NCBI GenBank assembly: GCA_016617855.1
Contig: JAECUM010093569.1
Span: 57,499 to 121,498 of the forward strand
DNA from: Megalonaias nervosa
Lineage: Eukaryota; Mollusca; Bivalvia; Unionida; Unionidae
Length of the DNA: 64,000 nucleotides
Reading direction: 5' to 3'
The translations under genes and the position numbers were made by a program. Of the stretch, positions 1 through 12,108 are shown piece after piece. The notes under the pieces are model-generated. The model was not told where the DNA came from. It saw only the letters and a program-made list of their open reading frames with translations, and did no database searches. Every line of letters begins with the position of its first letter. Position 1 is the first letter of the stretch.

Positions 1-127
1 TAAGTAACCTGGCTGTGGTAAATGTCCACAGCCAGAGAACTTGAGGTTCAAAATCAGCATTTTGAAATAGCCATGCCAAAAATAACCCTTGCAGAATGCT
101 CAATATGGCAACAAAACCTGAGTACAC

Positions 128-129
<2 letters not shown>

Positions 130-211
<82 letters not shown>

Positions 212-272
212 TCTGATGAAGCAATAAAGCAAAACCGGTCACATTCTACGTGTTGGTGTTGTTTATTTTATA

Positions 273-323
<51 letters not shown>
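130..323. repeat. (GT)n(AT)n and (AT)n microsatellites
   Basis: A GT tract runs from about 130 to 175, then AT to 209. A second pure AT tract covers about 276-323. Both are non-coding although they give artificial open frames. They lie in the intron upstream of the first visible exon. Confidence 0.97.
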
Positions 324-327
<4 letters not shown>

Positions 328-455
328 ATATTATAAATATTTTACTACACACAATTCCATGACACCATCCATAGAAACAAAAAAATAAGAAGAAAGCGGA
401 TACCAGTATTGAGGACAGTTTGAGAAATGCAGCCATTTGGAATATTTTATATTGA

Positions 456-585
456 ATTGGAATATACATAACAATCCTGGATTACTTCCCTATGGTCAAA
501 TGTAATGTTCCAGTATGAGTTGGAATATACATAACAATCTTGGATTACTTCCCTATGGTAAAATGTAATGTTCCAGTATGAGTTG
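456..585. repeat. 63-bp tandem duplication
   Basis: Two near-identical copies begin TTGGAATATACATAACAATC at about 457 and 520. Intronic. Confidence 0.9.
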
Positions 586-599
586 AAATTCATTTACAT

Positions 600-810
600 T
601 AGGATATACTATTTTATTACAACTCCATGGTCTTAAAACAAGTAACAGTAAGAAGTGAGAAGCAACAAGCTTTGTAAAATTCAACAAATAATATATTTCC
701 TTAGAATACAAAGTGAAAATGTAATAAAAAAAGGAACTTTCAATATTGTGAACTAAATCCCAGATAATCCTAGAATTACAGACACAAGTCCTAATGATTA
801 AAGTTCTGAC
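600..810 (-). mobile_element. LTR-like fragment, copy 1
   Basis: Shares the string AACAAGCTTTGTAAAATTCAA and the following AACAAATAATxTATTTCC with 6404-7270 and 9520-9650, then an AAATCC...AATCC..AGAATTA segment with the 6404 copy. The three copies are diverged. They are probably terminal fragments or solo LTRs of one retroelement; strand is inferred from the minus-strand pol remnant at 9960-12905. Confidence 0.5.
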
Positions 811-1270
811 ATAACATGACATGTAATGCTAAAAACATGACTTTTGACTGCCTTAACATGGCTTTTGACTCCCAAAACTCCGGACTCCGTTATGTTTTGA
901 AATACATTATTTTCTGTAAACTTAGAAAATTATGGATGGGTAAACAAATGGACAAAAATAATAAAAATATTGAAACTAAAGAAATTTTTTTTTTTTAAAA
1001 AGGGACTACTTTTGAGGAAGTTGATTCTTTTGAAGAAATGGCAGTTTTTACTACTTATAGAAGTCTACCTCCTTTTAATGAGAGCTATTATACAACTAAG
1101 TCATTTATCTGAAATAAACAACTACACACTTAATGACATCACTTCCTTTTATAAATATGAACTTCCTATACACACTTTATTTGACAAACCCTTCTCTGTC
1201 ATAGTAGATATTTTGTCAGGGCAGGAGATGTAGATAACTGTTTTCTTGTCTGTCTTGTTTTTTTTTTCAG
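811..1270. other. Upstream intron, no gene seen
   Basis: AT-rich sequence with a T9 run and then the acceptor tract of the first exon. No promoter or start exon could be supported. Confidence 0.6.
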
Positions 1271-1770
1271 GAGTTGATGTACTGGGCTTCCTCTCTCACC
1301 GGTCAGGGCAAAAAGGCATTGAAAAGCTATATCCTCGGGGATGGAGATTCATACAGGACCCACACTCATTAAAACCATCTGATATTCCATTTAAAAACTT
1401 TGACTATAAAAGCATGTCAGGGTTAACATTAGAATTTGTTGGACATTCGGAGTATAAAGATTTATCGACATTATTTGAAATATATTTATATGACAAAATA
1501 TTGCCAGTTTTACAAATAAATTTAGATGTAAATAGAAGAAAAGTAATTTTACGATATCAGGGTGAAAAATCTTATCAGAGAGTAACATTAGTATTCAGTG
1601 ATGTGTTGGACAGATGGAAGATATTAACGGCACAGATAAACAATACACATTTTACAGTTCTAGTGGGTTGTCAGGAACAGAAGTCTGTCTCATTGCAACA
1701 AGAACTTGATATCCCTCGGAAATCTCGAGTCACTGTAGCTAGTGACAGGAATGGGGAAAACAGATTTATT
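1271..1770 (+). CDS. Exon: thrombospondin N-terminal / laminin-G-like domain (main part)
   Basis: A polypyrimidine tract plus CAG ends at 1270 and a GTAAGT donor follows 1770. The exon enters with two bases of a split codon and leaves in phase 0. The 166-residue frame begins GVDVLGFL and includes a beta-rich stretch with FEIYLYD, LQINLDVN and FTVLVGCQEQ. The last resembles the strand containing the conserved Cys of TSPN domains (LYVDC-type). This fold is found at the N-terminus of thrombospondins, NELL proteins and collagens. An upstream exon must supply the first base of codon one and the signal peptide. No ATG here is a credible start. Confidence 0.85.
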
Positions 1771-2192
1771 GTAAGTATGCTGCCCAATTCACTGCCATAC
1801 ATTTTAATAAATTTTGGAAGTGTAAACATTTTCACATTTATCTGAATGTCTTATCATACATGCAATTTCAGTTGAATTAATGCTTTTTCCATCATGGACT
1901 GAATATAGTGGTCATCATGGATTGTCCACATCATAACTTGTAATGGACAGATTAAATTAACCCAATGTCACAACATTATAATTATGTAATTGTGTATGTC
2001 CTCTACATCACATGGAACTTACCTGTTGGCTCAGTTACAGTAAACAATGCCATTTAATATACAAAGACCCGCTGACTATAATGAATTCATGTACATGTGA
2101 TGTGAGAGATGAACCATAAATTTTCGAGCAAAGAATGCTGAGACTGTTTAGATGTATCACAAAATACATAAAGTTTCATTATAGTAAGTTTC

Positions 2193-2193
<1 letters not shown>

Positions 2194-2236
<43 letters not shown>

Positions 2237-2248
2237 GAGAGAGAGAGG
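2194..2248. repeat. (GA)n microsatellite
   Basis: An almost pure GA tract with one GGG interruption. The flanks (1771-2193 and 2249-2762) show nothing recognisable. Confidence 0.97.
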
Positions 2249-2774
2249 GTGGTATGCTTTTAAATGAATAAAAAGAAAGAAAAGAAATCACATGCAGATA
2301 TAATTGGATTTCATTCCATTGTTAAACAGTGCAGGAAATGCTGTTATATAACATGTTCCCATGCAAGGAAATACACATAGCACACTCCAAATACAACCTC
2401 TGTTAGTCCAGTCTGTTTAGTAGTTGCTACCCAAATATACAAGTCCTTGTGTCACATTTTCTTAGGAACTAGACACGTGTTTACTTTTTCTGTAGGCCAG
2501 CAAATTTTATGCAGATTGTATGAAGCCCATGATGCTGTATTCTATAACCAACAGCATAAAAATTTACTTACAACTGCTGGTTTTGGTCATCTGACGCATT
2601 TACATGTAATATTAGAAAATGGATGGATGAACATAATGAAAAAGTGCAATCATGTAAGTTTTCAGTAGGAGATAATCTTGTATATAATATTTTCAGTTAA
2701 TGAAGATGTAATTTATTTGGTACAGTACATTCTTTCAATCCACATGAGAAATACTGCAAACTGTACCTGAATGA

Positions 2775-3029
2775 TTGTTGTTGTTGTTGGTGTGGGGCTT
2801 AACGCCATTTTTCAGCACAAGATAGGCTATACATGGTGGCCAGTATTGATGGTGGAGGAAGAAACCGGGAAATCCGCAGAATGAACCACCGACCCACGAG
2901 AAGCTACTGGCAAGCTTTCTCACATATCCACATTTGCCGAATCTTAGACTCGAACCCACGCAGACAGAGGTGAGATGGCAGTGATCCGTAATGGAGAGCG
3001 CTTTAGACCACTCGGCCGCTCGGGGCCCC
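2775..3029 (-). mobile_element. tRNA-derived SINE family A, with target-site duplication
   Basis: On the minus strand it starts GGGGCCCCGAGCGGCCGAGT with an A-box-like GAGTGGTCTAAAG and a B-box-like GGTTCGAGTC, and ends in a (CAA)n tail (TTG repeats on plus). The 12-bp duplication GTACCTGAATGA flanks it at 2763-2774 and 3030-3041. Other copies are at 17618 and 28397. Confidence 0.88.
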
Positions 3030-3041
3030 GTACCTGAATGA

Positions 3042-3742
3042 AAAGAGAATATTATTTATCAGTATGGTTACTAATATTTTTGCATTTTAACCCAATTGCT
3101 CAACATATTTTGACTAACTTTGACAGATAAAGCTTTAAACCTTTCAGATTTGTGCACATTATGTAGATGTGCCATAAGATATAGCTACCATTAAAAGAAA
3201 TTTTTGAAGCATTTAAACAACTTTATCTTACAAAAAATACCAAACAGAATGTGACCATCTTTGACAGCATCCTGTCATAAAGTCCTTTCAATACTGGACA
3301 TATATTGTTGATGTGCCATCAATTACGGATGAAGATAAAGAAATAGAGAAACCTTGAAACCCTGTTTTCATTAGATTGCAACAGAAAGTTTCCTACTGAC
3401 CTCGGTGTTGTGCAGACAGCAGTCAGCTGAGCATTGCCAGGCTCAATTAGGCCAATTGTTAATTATATTTTGGGCATATAGTCAGTTATTAGTAAAAATT
3501 ATTATATATGATTTCATAAGTATCCACAACCTTAACAAATGTTATAAAAATAGAGAGGACAAAGACTAAATATGATTTATATAGATTGCTAGTGTATCAA
3601 AGGTTTGAGGGAATGAAAATGAAATACAATACAATAATTCAGAAATTCATTAACATGGAATTTGTTTTGGTACACTATAATTCAAACTATAACTAGATCT
3701 TTTGGAACAGTTTTGAATTTGTCCTCTCACTCTCTCTTTCAG
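3042..3742. other. Intron, nothing recognised
   Basis: Unique-looking AT-rich intron ending in the CTCTCTCTTTCAG acceptor. Confidence 0.5.
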
Positions 3743-3815
3743 GGGTTACTGTTTGAGATTAGATACTACCCTTCAGCTGAGTCCTCCCATCTTTGCAGTG
3801 GTTATGCTGCCACTG
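3743..3815 (+). CDS. Exon: C-terminal edge of the TSPN/LamG domain
   Basis: The exon lies between a CTCTCTCTTTCAG acceptor and a GTAAGG donor. It enters in phase 0 and ends in phase 1. It encodes GLLFEIRYYPS followed by AESSHLCSGYAAT. This matches the closing strand of TSPN domains (an F-x-G-x-I-x-x-L/I-x-I-Y-P type pattern followed by a Cys). Together with the preceding exon it completes one domain. Confidence 0.8.
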
Positions 3816-3939
3816 GTAAGGTCTCATTTTTTATGTGGCTGCCATAAAGCATAGCATAAAATGTCAAGACATCAGTCATCTGTCATTGATTCCTAGTTTG
3901 TTTCTGCACTTTAACCTGTGTTTTTCACCAGACTCAGAG

Positions 3940-4740
3940 CAGACTTTGTAAATAACTTACATTTAGGGCGAGAAAGAAGCCTATCAAATTTGGGGTCAGT
4001 GGTCAAGGTCAGTGAAATACAAATGTTGTCCACATAATAATATTAGTTGCACAGCACAGACCTGGACTAAAATGTGGATGGCTTGCACACAGAGTAAGAA
4101 GCTGATTCATTTTGTGGGTCAAAAGATCGAATGTCAAGGTCTCCGTTACTGAAAGCAAAAAAGTGCTTTCTGTACAGTAACATTAGACATGGACCTGGCT
4201 TTGTGAAAGGCTTGGACATAGAGTAAGGAAGAAGCCTATCAATTTAAGGGTTGAAGGTCATGGTTACTTTGAATGAAGAAAAATTCTTTCTGCATCATAG
4301 CTTTATTTGTATGTCGGGACCTGATGTAAATTTGTGGATGATTGCATATGGAGTAAGATACAAGCCTTTTGATTTTGGGTTCAAAGGTCATGGTTGTGGT
4401 TGAAATGTGAAAATGGTTTAATAATGCATGATATTTGTTCAGAAATTTCAGTTCACACCAAAGTTTGTGGATGGCTTGCAAATTGGATGAACCCCATTAC
4501 TTTTGGGGTTGAATAGGTCAAGGATCAAAGTTGTGCAGAAGCAAAATGGTTTTTGCATAATGAATTCAGTTCTAAACAATGTACCTTGACCAAAGTTTGT
4601 GAAGGACTTGCACTTATGTTAAGGAACCAGCCTATATTTTGGAGTGAAAAGATTAAAGACAAGTTTATTGTGACTCAAACTTTGGATGGCTTGCAGTTGA
4701 ATTTTGAAAAAGATAATCAGAAAATAATGGATTCTGGACT
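3940..4740. repeat. Degenerate about 150-bp repeat units containing AGGTCA-like motifs
   Basis: Each unit repeats the pattern TTTGTGGATGGCTTGCA ... AGTAAGxAxxAAGCCTxTxxATTTTG ... AAAGGTCAxGGTCA ... GAAxxAxAAATGxTTTCTGCA. Related blocks occur at 34250-35010 and 52040-52590. Dispersed repeat family of unknown class. Confidence 0.7.
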
Positions 4741-6236
4741 GTAAGTTTACCTAAGTCAAGGTCATTGGGACATGTTCATCTTTTCCATGCTGCCTGGAAA
4801 TTGGAAAAACTTCTGCAGAAAGAATAGCTATGTTCCTGTTTGGGAAAGCCCATGCATTTTGCAAATATTGATCACAGTTAGGAATAAGCTGGGAATTTTC
4901 AGCTGCCACTTGATTCCCAAAAATAGAAAACTGAGTCATAATGAAGAGATTGGTAATTAAATTTATTAAGTTCTTATTGGAATTTTTGGAAGTTGCGGAA
5001 CTCTTGCATCAGTTGAGATACAATTACTGTACTGATCATTTGGGTGCTTACCCTAAACAATTTATTGTCAATGCAAGCGCTCAACTGACTGGATTCGTCA
5101 AGTAGACTCATTACCTCTTAGTCTATAACATATCAGTATCTTTTTTTCTTTAGAAGTTATGAGGACCAGTCTAACATCACAGTTTATCAATATGGCTGCA
5201 ATGTGACCATAGTGAGTGTTGAGAAAAATAAAAAAGCTTTTCTTCACTAGTGGCTCTATTGATATGTAAAGTTAATAAAAATGTTTTATGATAAATCTTA
5301 GCTTATTACTGATTAGCTCACACTGGAAACATGAATTTATTCCTAGACCTTGGCTGAATACTTAAGAGATGATTCCAATGATAAATGTATTTGGGTCCCC
5401 ATCCCTAGAATTGGGAATTTTTATTGCAGAACAAGCATTTTGGGAATTTGTATTGCAAAACAACTATTTTGAGAATATTTAGAATATTTGGTGAATTTCA
5501 ACACATAGTCTTATGGTTTTTAACCTCCTATCCATCATCATGAGTAATTTTTGTGCAGTTTATTTTCATATGTTATTTATGGTTTATTAAAAGTTAATAT
5601 GGTTGGGGTTTGTGTTTCTGAAGCAGATTTAGTTATATAATTTTGTTTTTTTTTTGTAGCAAAGTTTCTTTCATAAATAGCAGCAGTAATAGAGGTTGCT
5701 GTTGTTGTTGCTCTTTTGGACATAAAACAGCTTTTTTAATAAGTTCTTAATATGAAACAAATGTACCTTTTTAATTCGTGTAACATAATATGAATTTAGG
5801 CAGCATGTAATAATTTTGTTTGTTACTTGAATAAAGGTGCTTTAGGATCACATGTCACTGTTAGCTTTATATCAAATTAAAGTTCAGTTATGTTTTAAAG
5901 GAAAGGAATCTTTGCAGCACATTTATCAAGTGATGCAAGTCAACAAACTAGAATACTGAACACTATTAGAAGCTACATTCCCTTTTCAATGAAAAAAAAA
6001 AAAACAAAACAAAAAAACCCCATGAAATAGTATGTTACAAAAAGCATGATTTTGCATCATTGGAAGTAATGGAGGTTGAAAGAACCCTTCAGCACAAGTC
6101 CAAGCATATTTTGGCAAACGAATCTCAGGCTGTGTGTTGAATTCACATAATTTAAAACACAAAATGTGTCTGTTGATTACTACCAGTATGTATTGTCAAC
6201 TATCAAAGCAGCTAGTTAATAAACTTTTTAGTTGAG
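4741..6236. other. Intron, nothing recognised
   Basis: AT-rich sequence with short poly-T and poly-A runs (for example near 5992). Open frames here look like chance. No exon supported. Confidence 0.5.
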
Positions 6237-6410
6237 AAAGGAAGACATATCTGTCTCTGTGAGAATGGACAGTTTGTCTGCTTGCTTGTCAGCTTTTTGT
6301 CAATGCACATATCTGTCTCTGTGAGAATGGACAATTTGTCTGCTTGCTTGTCAGCTTTTTGTCAACGCACATATCTGTCTCTGTGAGAATGGACAATTTG
6401 TCTATTGTTA
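6237..6410. repeat. 62-bp tandem repeat, interrupted
   Basis: Three copies of a unit containing ATCTGTCTCTGTGAGAATGG and CTTGCTTGTCAGCTTTTTGT. The array resumes at 7275-7350 after an inserted block, so that block entered the array. Confidence 0.9.
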
Positions 6411-7270
6411 CGTGTCTAGGCTCGTACAAAAGTAACAAGAAAAGAGTGAAGCCAACAAGCTTTGTAAAATTTAACAAATAATTTATTTCCCTAGAAAAAC
6501 AGGATAAAAACGAGAAAAAGGACTTACGGTTTATGAATCAAATCCAAAATTAATCCAAGAATTAAAAAAATATAAGTCCTATCAAATAAAAGTCCTAAGT
6601 GAATCACAGTTTGAATCCCGATGAAATTCCAAGATGGAAGGCGATGACGTCTTCGATAACCTTCAAAGTGTTGTCATGTCAACAGTCCTTGTTTAATCAC
6701 AAAGAATAATATTCCAGTTTTTGAATTCTGAATAATTTCAATAAATGTCTTTGTCCAGGGAAAATAAATTACTTTAAATTGAATAAAATAAAAGAAATTC
6801 AGCTCAAACTGGTCACAACAAAACACATTTGAGCTTCAAAGGTTAAAACACAACTTGCTATTTCTTCTCAAGAAAACGACTATACAGTAAACTAAGATGT
6901 AAAACAGATTCCCGGATGGGGTCACTTGATCACCTCTCTACAGAACAATGTAGAAACATTACATGCCTAAAATCACGTACTCTAGTATAGCCTTAGCTAA
7001 AATCAATGATTTTTACTCTAGAAATGAATATAAAAAAGTTGTTTACACCAAAACTGACACTGGTTCTGAATCTAGGTCAGCAAAAGATATAATGTTTCAA
7101 CTACTGGCTGTTTATCAGGTCCATCAGAACTGAATTAAATTTCTATTAAAAAAAAATAAAATCCAATAGACAAAATTATCATTACAATGACATGTAATGG
7201 AATAAAATAAAAATAAAAAAAATTAAAAACTAACAAACAAGTAATTAAGTTACATATACATAACATTATA
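6404..7270 (-). mobile_element. LTR-like block (possible solo LTR) inserted into the 62-bp array
   Basis: About 870 bp splits the 62-bp minisatellite. It shares its left 100-200 bp with 600-810 and 9520-9650. No coding sequence inside. A clear target duplication was not found. Confidence 0.55.
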
Positions 7271-7274
7271 CTCG

Positions 7275-7350
7275 TCAGCTTTTCGTTAGATGTATCTGTC
7301 TCTGTGAGAATGGACAATTTGTCTGCTTGCTTGTCAGCTTTTTGTTATTG
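7275..7350. repeat. Resumed 62-bp tandem repeat
   Basis: Continues the unit seen at 6237-6410. The following stretch 7351-8290 has no recognisable feature. Confidence 0.85.
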
Positions 7351-8299
7351 CACTTACCGGTATGTTGGAGAATTCAAATACTTAGAGGTTTTCATGCTAG
7401 GCAATGATTCAGGCAAAATAGAGTCTACTGATTCACCCAAATAGGCTCCAGAAAAGATGTCCACTTCAGCATAAGTTGATTTCACAACATTCCCCTGCCC
7501 CATTTTGTTTCAGTACAGTGTAGTAATAGTCAAAGTACAAACACTGACTTTTTGTAAATTTCCTTTTTAAATAGGAAGGTGGAAATATAGAAAAAAAGTT
7601 ATTCATTCTGTAGTCAGTTTTGGTGCTGATGATCATAAATACCAGAAGTTAGATTGCTTTCTACAGAATTCCAGTCAAAAATTCACACATGATCCATGAA
7701 AAACAGGAAAAATTCAATTGTGTAGTTGAATCTGAATCAAATTGTGACTCAGTGGATGTATCCAGGTACATTACTACTAATAATAATCATTGGGTCCAGT
7801 ATTTCATCACACAGATATATTGAAAGAGACCATCATGTAGGGAAACAGTTGTAATTTGACTGACCTGTTTTGGAGGTTGCTGTTTTAAGTTATACAAAGT
7901 GACTGTATTAAAGCAATATTAGAAAAATGTTGCTATTTTTAGAAACTTCTAATAATGTTTCTTCTGCGTTTTAATTATCTGAAATGAAAATATGCAAAAA
8001 CAGTAGTTTCAAGTGTTTAGATTGAACTTATTATACTTGCTTCTATTTTCAACCACATCATCCTATTCTGGCTAGAGAGAGGTAATTTCTGCCAATTACT
8101 GGAGTCCAGGTTGGATCCTGACTTGTTATAATTACATGCACTTCAGAGTAATGCAAAACAGAATGGAATAAGGGAAAAGTTCTGGCAAGCAAGATTAGTA
8201 GCATTTGATTGGGATATTTTAAAATAAAAATTCTGGGTGCCAGATGTCCCCATACAATTAATATAGCCAAATCAAAACTATGCTTAGAAATTTGCTGAC

Positions 8300-8425
8300 A
8301 ACTTGGGCAATTTCAGTGCAGATTCCTTTATTCTGGGTGTCGGCAGTTTCAGTGCAGATTCCCTTGCTCCGGGTGATGTCAGTTTCAGTGTAGATTCCCA
8401 TGCTCTGGGTGTCAGCAATATACAG
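8300..8425. repeat. 39-bp tandem repeat, three copies
   Basis: Unit contains TTTCAGTGCAGATTCC followed by CTxxGGGTGxxGxCAG. Gives a chance open frame. Confidence 0.85.
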
Positions 8426-8953
8426 TCCATAGATGTTAGGTCACACCAGTTGGTTATGTCAGAGATTTGTGGTTTGCATTATTTGTCAGGCACTCACTGT
8501 AGTTTAGACTGTCATGAAACTTGATTAGTACATTTTTTAGGAATAGTTTTTTAACCTTTGAAAAGCAGGTTGCAGTAACTTGCTTCTTTGTTTTTTAGTG
8601 TCAGTTCTAGGTTTTTGGATGTCCACTAGCAAAGCAGGTGAGACATTTCATTCTGTAGAATGTTTGTTCTGGCAGTGAAACCTCATTCATTTAGGAGTAT
8701 GGATCCTGAAAGGTACTTTCCATTGCGTTAAAGTAAGTCAATGTAGGCAGATGTTCATGCTGTGGAGATTGCTTATTGTTACATTCGGGTTCTTTATGTT
8801 TGTTATCACATGAAACTTTCCATGTGCTTGCATTCTTAAGTGTACTTTTTGGCTGAACTAATGCATTTTCAGTACATCCAGCAGTGGAATAATAGAAGGA
8901 TAAAAAGCTTAAAACCTTGAACCTCATTAATGGTTAATTTTCTCTTTTTTAAG

Positions 8954-9069
8954 ATATTCCTCAGAGAGATGAGGGTTTCCTGAAAGATGCAGGGAGCAGT
9001 GACAGGCTGCATGTACTGGAACAAGAGATCCTACAGCTTAACAGAATGGTCACAATGCTAAAAGACCAG
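8954..9069 (+). CDS. Exon: predicted coiled-coil linker
   Basis: Acceptor TTTTTTAAG, donor GTATTG; phase 1 in, phase 0 out. The exon encodes 39 residues ending in LHVLEQEILQLNRMVTMLKDQ. Hydrophobic residues at roughly heptad spacing (L, L, I, L, M, L) suggest a short coiled coil. TSPN-VWC-EGF proteins commonly carry an oligomerising helix at this position. The exon spliced after it continues with LTQRVSYLE, which extends the heptads. Oligomerisation is inferred. The donor is not a perfect consensus. Confidence 0.7.
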
Positions 9070-9519
9070 GTATTGTCTACCTGCATGATAGTCATATAAA
9101 ATTCTCAATGATCTCCATCAACAAGGTTGCCTTTTTACAATTTTCTTCATATTATTCATCCAGATAACACTATACCTGTCTGTAAATGAGTCAAGGTAAA
9201 GAGTGATTTGTCTGTGAGGCAGTTATCTTTATAAGACAGCCACATTTGTCGAGACCCAACATAACAAAATCCAAATAAAATAAACCTCCAGATAACAACC
9301 ACCTCTATTACAGGTAGTTTCTTGTTGGAATTAATGGTGGCTTCTTTACACAGGTTTCACAGTGTCTCAGCAAAACTATTTTAAGGAACTCGGTTGTTGT
9401 AAAGTCAAACTACCATTAATACACAGTGTGACATAGTAGTGCAGCATCATTGGAGTGCACAGACAGTTATTCAACAAAATGGTTGTGTGCTGTACTGTTA
9501 GGTTAGCATAACAAAATGG

Positions 9520-9650
9520 ATGTTATTACAACTCTATGGTCTTAAACTAAGTAATAGAAAAGAGTAAAAACCAGCAAGTTTTGTAAAATTCAACAAATAA
9601 TTTATTTCCCCAGAATACAAAGTGAAAATTGATAATCATCAGAATATTTA
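9520..9650 (-). mobile_element. LTR-like fragment, copy 3
   Basis: Matches 600-740 closely (TTATTACAACTCxATGGTCTTAAA, then TTTGTAAAATTCAACAAATA). It lies downstream, in the minus sense, of the Gypsy pol remnant, as a 3' LTR would. Confidence 0.55.
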
Positions 9651-9959
9651 ACCTACACTTATAGGGAAATGTTAAGTATGTATTATTTGTTTACAAATTA
9701 AAAACATCATCAGTATCTCTGGTCAGGAACACAGTGAATTTGGACAAATTTAAGTCCAAAATACAATTAAACGTGACACACAGTAATGGAGAAAAAGCAA
9801 AACCTAACAAACAATATGAATTAAATATATATAACACCTCCCCTTATAAAAAAAGCAAAGATTTATACACTAAAGCTTTCATTTAACTATTAGTCAAATA
9901 TACACATAATTAAAAATTACATAAAATGAAATCTTATGAATGAAACAAAATATATACAA

Positions 9960-10263
9960 ATATAATACTTCTATACTCGTGAAAGTGCATCAGCAATTAG
10001 ATTATCTTTCCCTTGATTTGCCTGATGTCAATATTGTATTCCTGCAACATTCCACCTTATTATTGATTTTTGTTTTTCATCTTGCCATGAATGTAAGGGT
10101 GTTGTGATCACTGAATACAATTATCAGAGAAGGAGCTGAACTAATGTACACTTCAAAGTGTTGCAAAGCCATTATCGAAGCCAAACATTCCTTCTTGATT
10201 GTGGAATAATTTCTCTGGTGCTTATTAATCTTTTTGAAAAATAGCACACTGGATGAACTACCA
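9960..10263 (-). mobile_element. Gypsy-type retrotransposon remnant: RNase H region
   Basis: Reverse translation resembles the RNase H part of Gypsy pol (a HPVCYFSK-type segment followed by SDHNTL-like residues), with stops and frameshifts. The sequence is dead. It is continuous with 12109-12905 once the inserted element at 10266-12106 is removed. Confidence 0.75.
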
Positions 10264-10265
10264 TA

Positions 10266-11483
10266 TTTGCCGGCCTATAAGACGATACTTTTTGACCAGA
10301 AAATCTTAGCTTTTTCTTATACTCCACATCGACTTATATATGGATTATGTCATCCGAATCTCTTAATGATATTTTTTGTATTGAAAATAGTTCTCCAAGA
10401 GTAAAAAAAATAATGTGTAAGAAATATTTCATTTTGGGAAAGAGATTGTGTATGAAAAAATATAGGATCCCACATTGAGTATTTTAAACAATTGCATGAT
10501 AGTCAGTATTAAAAATTAACATCAGATGTAATAGGGCTAAAGCAGCATGCACCAGTAATGTACGTTGTTTGTAATGTACATTGTTTAAATTTGATTACAT
10601 ATATGTGTGTTAGAATTTTCAAGTTAGAAGATGAATAACCGTGACAAAGACATTCCATCACAATTTTAGTCTTGCACCTAATGATCAGATAAAACGTATG
10701 CCCCATTGAGAGAGAGAGAGAGAGAGAGAGCAGGAGCAAGATGTCTTCACGATTGTAAATCTGTATTGTTCACTTACCTGATGACTGATTTTACTCATGT
10801 ACAAGTGCAGTACCATATTCCATTATCAATTAATACCACTAGGTAAGCAGTTCCTTCTAGTTTTTGTTGCCACTTCAATTATTAAAAGAATCACATGGCA
10901 TTGTAGTGGTATTTACATGCTAATTAAATATGCTACAGCTGTATTCAGTCATTCCAAGATAACACCTGTTTGAGGTCAAGATTTGGCAGACCAGATCAGA
11001 TTAGCAAGGCTACCAGTAGAAAATGAGGCTACCCATGGATACCGTACCATATAGTGAAATGAAATGCCAGGTGGTTACTAGTGTAAATTTCTCAGCCAGT
11101 GCCTTTTTTGAACTTGCCGACAGAACCAACAGCATTTTAAAGTACATCTGGCATGAGCAAAGGTAAAAAACAATTGCTGTCTAAGTGCAGGAAGAGTACA
11201 TGTACTTTAAACAAAATCTTATTTGTTGAGAATGGAGCTGTCGTTATACTTGCAAAGAAAATTAGACAGGATGCAAAATGGTCATTCTTGGGATTTAACC
11301 TAATGGAGACTATATGAATATAACTATTATCAATATTTAAACCCTGAAGGAGTATGGTATGTATTTTCATAGTTTACAATTTCTGTTTCATTTATTAATG
11401 TTTTCTCTCTTTGACAAAAGCTTCAGCAACATGGGGGCAATAAGGTAAAAAAAACAAACAACAAAACCCCTATGAAGAACTGA

Positions 11484-11542
<59 letters not shown>

Positions 11543-12106
11543 CATCAGACCATATTTTATTTTGATCTAGAGGTGCAAGAAGAAAATGGTGATGGAATAC
11601 ATATGCATCCTTCTCTCTGGATCTCTCTTCCACCCCCAAACCTTCCCCCCCCACCCCCGAAAAAGCATTTTAGTATTAATAATGCAATTTCCCTATTGCT
11701 GGTAATCTGAAATAGCATACAGTGATACTTGTAATATTTATGAAACCGGAAGTTATTATAATTTAATTCTACACAGGATCGTGTGTTTTATTCTATCTGT
11801 AATTCAGTAAATTTTGGGGTCAGCATAATTATATGTAGCTAAAAGTACATAATACATTTAAAATACTTTGTGTGAAACAAATTAGGAACTTTTAGTTACA
11901 TTTAATGATCATGACTTGAAAGGTTACTAAGTTACAGAGAGGATAAAATTCGCGATGCTGTGTGGAACAAAGTGAAAAACACAATCCAAGGTATTGATCT
12001 GGCCTCATCTTATACACAGCATCGATTTATATATGGATGAAGAATGGAAAATTTGCCAAATTTGTGGATTTGACTTATACTCTGCATTGACTTATAGGCC
12101 GGCAAA
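10266..12106. mobile_element. Non-autonomous TIR DNA transposon inserted in the Gypsy remnant
   Basis: The ends are inverted copies: TTTGCCGGCCTATAAG at 10266 and CTTATAGGCCGGCAAA ending at 12106, flanked by TA. The element is about 1.84 kb. It splits Gypsy RNase H from RT, which fixes the insertion boundaries. No transposase frame was seen. It contains (GA)n at about 10706 and (CT)n at 11487-11539. A diverged lone right end occurs at 46081-46100. Confidence 0.8.
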
Positions 12107-12108
12107 TA

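Noticed and set aside
970..1233. 87-codon open frame upstream of the first exon, as a possible start exon
   Set aside because: Low-complexity Phe/Leu/Lys content from AT-rich DNA, no donor in a usable phase and no credible signal peptide context.
11421..11444. 24-bp microexon (LQQHGGNK) between AAAG acceptor and GTAAAA donor, phase 0/0
   Set aside because: It fits the frame but lies inside the TIR transposon at 10266-12106, and the flanking exons already join in phase without it.
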